10,631 bases of DNA from Candidatus Thorarchaeota archaeon (GTDB taxonomy: Archaea > Asgardarchaeota > Thorarchaeia > Thorarchaeales > Thorarchaeaceae), in assembly GCA_016840965.1 (NCBI GenBank), contig JAEORI010000198.1, positions 1 to 10,631 of the forward strand, given 5' to 3'. The position numbers and the translations under genes were made by a program. Shown piece after piece: positions 5,962-10,631 of the stretch; within the stretch, counting starts at the first letter, position 1; each line of letters begins with the position of its first letter. The notes below the pieces were generated by a model, which did no database searches, had not been told where the DNA came from, and worked only from the letters and a program-made list of their open reading frames with translations.

Positions 5962-7461
5962 TTAGTTACCCTCGCATCTCATTTCATTCCATCTTGAGTA
6001 ATATCGATTGTACAACTCTGCTCGATTATCAGGTTGATATGTAGGTTTCCACCGAACCATGGCTGATGCAGCATCATCAATCGATGTGTAGTATCCGGTT
6101 CCAATAGATGCACATATTGCAGCGCCTAGGAGACTGCCCTCATACTGAACGGGAGTGTTGATAGGCTTATTCAGAACATTCGCTAAGAGTTGTGGCCATG
6201 TTGCAGATTGACTCATTCCTCCGATTGTCTTCACACCACTACATACACCATATAGCTCTAGCTGTTCAATATTTCCTCTAATGGCAAATGCAATATTCTC
6301 GAGGACCGCGTGAATCATTCTGGCGGAGCTTAATGGAGTGACCTGAGGCAATGCCGGTTGCGGAAAGACCATTCTCGCTTGCTTCACATCTGTTATTTGC
6401 TGACAGTCCATGACATTTGGCCCAAGAGTGACAAAGGTTTCTTCACTGCCCGGTGGAATATCATTCATCAAGTAGTCAAGGTTCTCAAATGTCTTCTTTC
6501 TACATTTTACTGGATCATCGGCAAGCTCACAAAGGAATCGTACAGCCCACTCTAGGACCGCTCCAGTCAAAGTTGCATTGCTTTCAAGAACCCATTGACC
6601 TTCTTTCATATGGGATCCAGTCCAGATTTTCTGATCTTCAACACATAGACATTGATCAATTATCATCATCACTGGAGTGGTACTTCCTGCAATAACTGAG
6701 ATTTCACCCACCTTTGACTCACTTGCAAGAAGTGCGCAATGCGTGTCAGTGCCTGCTTGAACCACAGGAATTCCCTTTGGCAGGCCACATTCCTTTTTTG
6801 CTTCAGAGGTCACCTCGCCCACCACTTCGCCAGCTTTTCGAATCTCAGGCAAGATGCTCAGGTCTGTGTTAAGAGCTGAAGCAACTTCTTCGCTCCATTT
6901 GTTATTTCGAACATCAAGAAAACCAGTAGCGCTGGCCGATGATTTGTCTGTCACGTAAGCTCCAGATAGTTTGAATGTTATCCAATCACTGATTGGAAGA
7001 AGATGAGCTACTTTTTCGTAAAGCTCTGGTTGCTCTTCCTCAAACCAAGCTAGTCGAGATGGAGCAAACATCATTTGCGGCCAGCACCCAGTGATTTCGT
7101 GATAGGTTTCACCGAGAGATTCATCAATGAGATATTGAGTCATTGCTCCGCGGGCATCAATGTTTGGACCTCCATGCAACTCATTTCCATTTGAGTCAAG
7201 TAAGACAAGTCCGTGACGTTGACTGGTTGTTGCTACAGCATTCAGATCTGAGAGTTTAACTCCCGAGTGTTTAATCGCACCTTTGACAACCGAGCAGATT
7301 AGTTTCCAGAATTTAGCAGGATTGAATTCCTTGGCAATCTCTAATTCAGGAGGTGTAGTATAATCCCATGATGTCCTCGATATTCCTGGAGAATTCCCCT
7401 TGTTATCAACAATCATACACCGGACACCAGTTGTGCCTGCATCAATTGCGGCTACTACCAT
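5962..7461 (-). CDS. FGGY-family carbohydrate kinase
   Basis: This is an ATP-dependent sugar kinase of the FGGY family (xylulokinase, fuculokinase, rhamnulokinase, autoinducer-2 kinase), about 499 aa, full length. Numbered from a methionine two codons upstream, the first phosphate-binding loop is DAGTTGVRC (9-17) and the sugar-binding region carries NIDARG (102-107). The catalytic Asp is probably Asp241 in AGTDTH, and the second nucleotide-binding signature is IGGMSQSATWPQ (415-426). Overall texture (ISDWITFKLSG, then SATGFLD) recalls LsrK and related uncharacterised kinases more than glycerol kinase, but the substrate cannot be named. I chose ATG 7461 because AGGGG (7469-7473) is 7 bases upstream; ATG 7467 would leave only one base. 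It follows the dehydrogenase with 10 bases between and precedes the aldolase by one base. Its likely role is phosphorylating the ketose that the aldolase splits. Confidence 0.92.
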   Translation of the reverse strand: MVVAAIDAGTTGVRCMIVDNKGNSPGISRTSWDYTTPPELEIAKEFNPAKFWKLICSVVKGAIKHSGVKLSDLNAVATTSQRHGLVLLDSNGNELHGGPNIDARGAMTQYLIDESLGETYHEITGCWPQMMFAPSRLAWFEEEQPELYEKVAHLLPISDWITFKLSGAYVTDKSSASATGFLDVRNNKWSEEVASALNTDLSILPEIRKAGEVVGEVTSEAKKECGLPKGIPVVQAGTDTHCALLASESKVGEISVIAGSTTPVMMIIDQCLCVEDQKIWTGSHMKEGQWVLESNATLTGAVLEWAVRFLCELADDPVKCRKKTFENLDYLMNDIPPGSEETFVTLGPNVMDCQQITDVKQARMVFPQPALPQVTPLSSARMIHAVLENIAFAIRGNIEQLELYGVCSGVKTIGGMSQSATWPQLLANVLNKPINTPVQYEGSLLGAAICASIGTGYYTSIDDAASAMVRWKPTYQPDNRAELYNRYYSRWNEMRCEGN

Positions 7462-7471
7462 GTTCATTCCC

Positions 7472-8470
7472 CTAATTGAAGACCTCTGGATTCAATATAT
7501 TCGGAGGTTGCAGACCTTTAAGAAAAGCTTGGATATTAGCTACGATGCTATTTGATTGACGTTGAACTGTTTCAACAGTGTTACCACCCATATGAGGCAT
7601 CACTGTAACATTATCAAGTTCAAGAAACTCGTTGTCGCAATCAACTGGTTCCATTGAGAAGACATCCAATCCTGCACCTGCAATTGTACCTTTTTTCAAC
7701 GCATCAAGGAGTGCATATTCATCGGTTATCGATGCTCTTGCAGTATTAATTAGAACAGCAGTCTTCTTCATTTTTTCAAACTCGTTAGCACCTAACATAC
7801 CTTGGGTTTCTTCTGAAGATGGGCAATGAATGGTAACAATATCGGAGTTTGCCAATAGTTCATCAAGCTCAACCATTCTTCCGCCTACTTCCTTAACCTT
7901 TTCAGAGTCCACATATGGATCAACTACAAGAATCTCCATGCCAAAAGCTTGCAGGCGTTTAGCCACTTCAAAACCAATCTGACCAAGTCCAATTAGCCCA
8001 ACAGTTCGCCCAAAGAGCTCGAAGCCTATCAGATTAGTGTACATGTGTGCAAAGTCCTTGAAGTCATCTACAAAGAAGTCGTTCTTGAGAAGTCTCTCCG
8101 CGGCTATGATGTTCCTTGCCTGAGCCAACATCAGTGCAATTGTGTGCTCGGCCACAGCAATTGTATTCCTGCCAGGTACAGCAATGACTGGAATCTTCTT
8201 TGCACTTGCCGCTTGGAGCGATATGTTATTAGGAGACCCCCTAACCGATCCAATCAGTTTCATCTCAGTATTTTCAATGATTTCCTCTTTTATCTCATCA
8301 CCCTCAACAACTATAATTTGATAGTCACCTTCCTTAATGGTCTGAAGTAAAGACGCCCCCATGTGAAGTTTACCGGTTTCTAACCAGCTTAAGTAAGTGA
8401 CCTCAAGACCAGCATCCTGCAGCTCTTTTATTCCAGACTCTGTGAAGGGAGCTGTGATGAGAACTCGCAA
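7472..8470 (-). CDS. D-isomer-specific 2-hydroxyacid dehydrogenase
   Basis: This is an NAD-dependent oxidoreductase of the D-2-hydroxyacid dehydrogenase family (phosphoglycerate, glyoxylate/hydroxypyruvate and D-lactate dehydrogenase relatives), 332 aa. The Rossmann motif GLGQIG is at 161-166, and Asp184 at the end of the next strand favours NAD over NADP. The catalytic trio is Arg245 (TARAS), Glu274 (SMEP) and His293 (MPHMGG). The usual substrate loop GxGxDxxD is replaced by RGSPNNIS (77-84), followed by PGRN (99-102) and VAEHT. This marks a distinct subfamily rather than classical SerA. There is no C-terminal ACT domain. The start is TTG 8470: the preceding codon is a stop, GGAGG (8480-8484) lies 9 bases upstream, and no ATG occurs until residue 37. 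It is the first gene of the operon and probably handles the hydroxyacid or 2-oxoacid side of the pathway. Confidence 0.91.
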   Translation of the reverse strand: MRVLITAPFTESGIKELQDAGLEVTYLSWLETGKLHMGASLLQTIKEGDYQIIVVEGDEIKEEIIENTEMKLIGSVRGSPNNISLQAASAKKIPVIAVPGRNTIAVAEHTIALMLAQARNIIAAERLLKNDFFVDDFKDFAHMYTNLIGFELFGRTVGLIGLGQIGFEVAKRLQAFGMEILVVDPYVDSEKVKEVGGRMVELDELLANSDIVTIHCPSSEETQGMLGANEFEKMKKTAVLINTARASITDEYALLDALKKGTIAGAGLDVFSMEPVDCDNEFLELDNVTVMPHMGGNTVETVQRQSNSIVANIQAFLKGLQPPNILNPEVFN

Positions 8471-8484
8471 TCAATTCAACCTCC

Positions 8485-8635
8485 AATTTCAGAAGAAATC
8501 GGTATTGGTTCGTCCCTTTAAAGATTCAGCGACTTTCAATAGAAACAGACTAGTTTGCGGTACAAACCTCGATGTAGTCCAAAGATTGTCGACTCCTTAT
8601 ATTCATTCTATACATGCTTAGAATCGTGATTTACA
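8485..8635. promoter_or_regulatory. Divergent promoter region between sugar/aldehyde operon and ABC exporter
   Basis: This is a 151-base non-coding spacer. For the minus operon, TTTAAAGG (complement of 8515-8522) is a TATA-like box about 45 bases before the TTG start, leaving room for the GGAGG site at 8480-8484. For the plus gene, CTTATATT (8596-8603) lies about 35 bases before the ATG at 8636, with GTGAT (8626-8630) as a ribosome site 5 bases from the ATG. Near each TATA box sits one copy of AAAGATT plus CGACT (8520-8534 and 8581-8594). All positions are read by eye. Confidence 0.4.
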
Positions 8636-9382
8636 ATGTCTGAATCTGCGATTAAGATATCAAATTTGACAAAGCAGTTCGAGGATATCACAGCTGTTGA
8701 CAACCTCAGCCTTGAGATAGGATGGGGTGAGCTGTTCGGTATTCTCGGACCAAACGGAGCAGGCAAGTCTACAATAGTGAACATTCTCAATACTCTTCTT
8801 GAGCCTACAAAGGGATCAGCAACTATTGATGATCATGATGTTGTCTTCGACCCCATGGGAGTTCGAGAAGTGATTGGTGTTTGTCCTCAGGAACCAGCGT
8901 TCTATCCACACCTTACAGGTCGAGAGAACATCACCCTCATGGGGGATTTGCATCTCGTACCAAAGGAGGTACTCAGAGAGAGGATTGAAACTATGGTTGA
9001 GAAGATTGGTATGGAGGACCACATTGACAGACGAGCCAAGAAATACAGTGGCGGAATGATCCGAAGAGTCAGTATGCTCATGGCGCTAATTAGCAATCCC
9101 AAGGTTGCTCTTCTGGATGAACCAACAGTTGCGATGGATCCACAGTCCAGACGCGCAGTTTGGGACTTCATTCGAGAATTGAAGAAAAATGGCAAAGCTA
9201 TCATCCTTACAACCCATTACATGGAGGAGGCTCAAGAGCTCTGCGATAGAGTTGCCATCATTGATGAGGGCAGACTGATTGAAATCGGTTCTCCTGAAGA
9301 ACTGATGAAAAGACACCAAGCTAAAAACTTGGAGGAAGTCTTCCTGAAACTAACTGGGAAGAAGCTGAAGGAGGCAGTCTAG
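8636..9382 (+). CDS. ABC-2 type transporter ATP-binding protein
   Basis: This is the cytoplasmic ATPase of an ABC exporter, 248 aa. Motifs are Walker A GPNGAGKST (38-46), Q-loop Gln85 (CPQEP), signature YSGGM (138-142), Walker B ALLDEP (158-163) with catalytic Glu162, D-loop MDP (167-169) and H-loop His194 (TTHYMEEA). The signature YSGGM-IRRV, in place of LSGGQ, and the C-terminal LEEVFLKLTGK are typical of the drug, antibiotic and polysaccharide/lipid export ATPases paired with ABC-2 permeases. ATG 8636 has GTGAT 5 bases upstream. The partner permease starts 3 bases after this gene's stop, and its ribosome site GGAGG (9370-9374) lies within the last codons here. The gene is divergent from the sugar/aldehyde operon. 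Substrate is unknown. Confidence 0.95.
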   Translation: MSESAIKISNLTKQFEDITAVDNLSLEIGWGELFGILGPNGAGKSTIVNILNTLLEPTKGSATIDDHDVVFDPMGVREVIGVCPQEPAFYPHLTGRENITLMGDLHLVPKEVLRERIETMVEKIGMEDHIDRRAKKYSGGMIRRVSMLMALISNPKVALLDEPTVAMDPQSRRAVWDFIRELKKNGKAIILTTHYMEEAQELCDRVAIIDEGRLIEIGSPEELMKRHQAKNLEEVFLKLTGKKLKEAV

Positions 9383-9384
9383 AT

Positions 9385-10545
9385 ATGAATAGAAGAAGAA
9401 TATTTGCTCTAGCAAAGAAGAATCTAAAGATGTTTACCAGAGAACCTGCAGTTCTCTTTCTTCTTATTATCTTCCCACTAGCGATGACTTTTGTGTTTGG
9501 ACTTGCGTTTGGAGGAATTGGAGGCGGTGGTACCACAAGTTTTGATGTGGGCCTTCTGAATCTCGATGTTACAAGTCCACATGCTGAGTGGAGTGATGCA
9601 TTCATAGACAACCTGACATCATCAGAAGTGTTTGTCATCCATGATTTCGACGACAATGCCACTGGACATGAAGCTCTCCTACAGGGCAACCTCGATGCGT
9701 TCCTTGTAATACCGGAAGGATTTGGAAACAGTGTGATCTCGTACTTTGGGTCACCCTTCGATCCGAGCGCATGGGAGAACACAACACTTGGACTGTATGT
9801 CGATAGTGGCTCTATGATGGCTGTTTCAGTTGTTCCATCACTAGTCCAAGAGGCTCTCCTGAAGACCATCTTCGGGGAGGAAGCAATAGCTATTGGTCTG
9901 CCTGTAGATATTGGCAGTCCAGCTCTCGTGGAGTCGAGCACTCTTACACAGTGGGACTTCATGGCCCCGGGAATCTTTGCCTTCGCAGCGATATTCATGA
10001 CCATGATTGTAGCACAGTCGATGACAGTGGAGAGGGATGAGGGTCTCTTGAAGCGAATCAAAACAACACCAGCTTCATCAGCTGACTACATGCTGGGTCA
10101 CACCTTGGCCTATATGATCATTGCAGTTGTCCAAGTGATTCTTGTCCTTGCAGCCTCATACATGATTGGGTACAGACCTTCGACAGGGATTGCAGGGATT
10201 GCGTTCACCTTTGTAATCACTCTGGCATTCGCACTAGTATCTGTTGGTTTTGGTCTGATATCTGCGACAATCTCCAAGTCTGCTGAAACTTCTACAGGCA
10301 TAAGCTTTGCATTTATCATGCCTCAGCTTTTCCTTGGGACTTTCATGCCTCTTGGAGGCGGGATCGAGGTGTTCGCCAATTTCATGCCAAGCAAGCACCT
10401 CACTGATGCGATTACAACCCTATTCCTCAGGGGAGCTCCAATAACTGCCCCAGCGATCTGGATCGAGCTTGCCATTGTATCAGTAGTGGGAGTCCTGCTC
10501 ATAGCAGTGGGAGTCTTGCTTTTCGAGAGGTTCGGTTCTCGCTAG
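9385..10545 (+). CDS. ABC-2 type transporter permease
   Basis: This is the membrane subunit of the exporter whose ATPase is encoded just upstream, 386 aa. Topology follows the ABC2_membrane_3 pattern. A basic start (MNRRR) is followed by a first membrane helix at about 22-43 and a glycine-rich turn (GGIGGGG). Next comes a long outside domain (about 50-185) with several N-x-T/S sites, then five helices near 192-213, 236-262, 268-295, 303-322 and 357-380. The conserved VERDEGLLKRIKTTP stretch (215-229) after the second helix is the usual cytoplasmic coupling segment of this family. GGAGG at 9370-9374 is the ribosome site (10-base spacing), so translation is coupled to the ATPase. Its stop codon forms the first base of the terminator stem. 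Substrate is unknown: drugs, lipids and peptides are all possible. Confidence 0.93.
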   Translation: MNRRRIFALAKKNLKMFTREPAVLFLLIIFPLAMTFVFGLAFGGIGGGGTTSFDVGLLNLDVTSPHAEWSDAFIDNLTSSEVFVIHDFDDNATGHEALLQGNLDAFLVIPEGFGNSVISYFGSPFDPSAWENTTLGLYVDSGSMMAVSVVPSLVQEALLKTIFGEEAIAIGLPVDIGSPALVESSTLTQWDFMAPGIFAFAAIFMTMIVAQSMTVERDEGLLKRIKTTPASSADYMLGHTLAYMIIAVVQVILVLAASYMIGYRPSTGIAGIAFTFVITLAFALVSVGFGLISATISKSAETSTGISFAFIMPQLFLGTFMPLGGGIEVFANFMPSKHLTDAITTLFLRGAPITAPAIWIELAIVSVVGVLLIAVGVLLFERFGSR

Positions 10546-10572
10546 GAGTCCTTCGGGACTCCATCCTTTTTT
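10545..10572 (+). terminator. Intrinsic-type terminator, UUCG hairpin plus T-tract
   Basis: A perfect 7-bp stem, GGAGTCC (10545-10551) with GGACTCC (10556-10562), closes a TTCG tetraloop. Four bases later a run of six T (10567-10572) follows. The first G of the stem is the last base of the permease TAG stop. The C(UUCG)G loop is exceptionally stable in RNA. Archaeal termination needs mainly the T-tract, so the hairpin may instead, or also, protect the mRNA 3' end. Confidence 0.8.
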
Positions 10573-10596
10573 CTATTAGAGTTATTAGGGAGGTTT

Positions 10597-10631
10597 ATGA
10601 AAGTGAAAATGTGTTGTACAAGTGAGGTGAA
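10597..10631 (+). CDS. Possible start of a downstream gene (runs off the right edge)
   Basis: After the terminator, GGGAGG (10588-10593) is followed closely by ATG at 10597, which opens a frame MKVKMCCTSEV that is still open at the edge. The 3-base spacing is short; GTG 10603 would be better placed. A second strong ribosome-site-like GAGGTGA (10624-10630) ends the window, so the real gene may instead begin just beyond it. Only eleven codons are visible, so no function can be given. Confidence 0.3.
   Translation, partial: MKVKMCCTSEV

Noticed and set aside
5962..7467. Naming the FGGY kinase lsrK (autoinducer-2 kinase)
   Set aside because: There is general resemblance, but no other lsr genes are present and the neighbours suggest sugar cleavage; substrate cannot be read from the motifs.
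9321..10061. A 246-codon open frame on the minus strand
   Set aside because: It is antisense to the ABC-2 permease and the end of its ATPase; its Ser/Pro/Arg-rich composition is what a shadow frame of a membrane protein gives.
8636..10545. Treating the ABC-2 pair as a sugar importer for the adjacent operon
   Set aside because: ABC-2 permeases with this ATPase type are exporters; there is no sugar-binding protein and the pair is transcribed divergently.
1..10631. Mobile elements, CRISPR arrays, tRNA genes or phage genes
   Set aside because: No terminal repeats, regularly spaced repeats, tRNA-like folds or phage-type genes were seen; all large stretches are covered by metabolic, transport or regulatory genes.

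Overview
The window looks like archaeal chromosome of moderate to low GC. The signs are TATA-like boxes close to start codons, frequent GTG and TTG starts, GGAGG/GGTGA ribosome sites, a solute-binding protein held by a C-terminal membrane helix instead of a lipid anchor, and an aldehyde:ferredoxin oxidoreductase of the tungsten/molybdenum family. The lineage cannot be fixed from sequence alone. An Asgard-type or similar anaerobic, sugar- or organic-acid-using archaeon would fit, but this is a guess. No tRNA, rRNA, CRISPR array or insertion sequence was seen.

Region 1 (1-2146) is a metal-uptake locus. A NikR-type regulator with an intact four-ligand nickel site overlaps by 4 bases the start of a Znu/Mnt-type ABC ATPase that runs off the left edge. 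Divergent from them is a ZnuA-like metal-binding protein with a His/Asp-rich loop and a C-terminal membrane anchor. A good inverted repeat lies between the two transcription units and touches both candidate TATA boxes. The permease is not in the window.

Region 2 (2157-2544) is a small coiled-coil gene of unknown function, convergent with the binding protein, with its own likely promoter.

Region 3 (2545-8470, all minus strand) looks like one operon. In transcription order it encodes a D-isomer-specific 2-hydroxyacid dehydrogenase, an FGGY sugar kinase, a FucA-like class II aldolase, a tungsten/molybdenum aldehyde:ferredoxin oxidoreductase, and an AEC-family carrier. The first four genes are 1-11 bases apart. 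A coherent reading is that a ketose is phosphorylated and split into dihydroxyacetone phosphate and a short aldehyde. The aldehyde is then oxidised to an acid with ferredoxin as acceptor, and the acid is interconverted with its 2-oxoacid or moved by the carrier. The substrate is unknown.

Region 4 (8636-10572) is a divergently transcribed two-gene ABC-2 type exporter (ATPase plus permease). It ends in a GC-rich UUCG hairpin with a T-tract that begins at the permease stop codon. The last about 35 bases may hold the start of another plus-strand gene.
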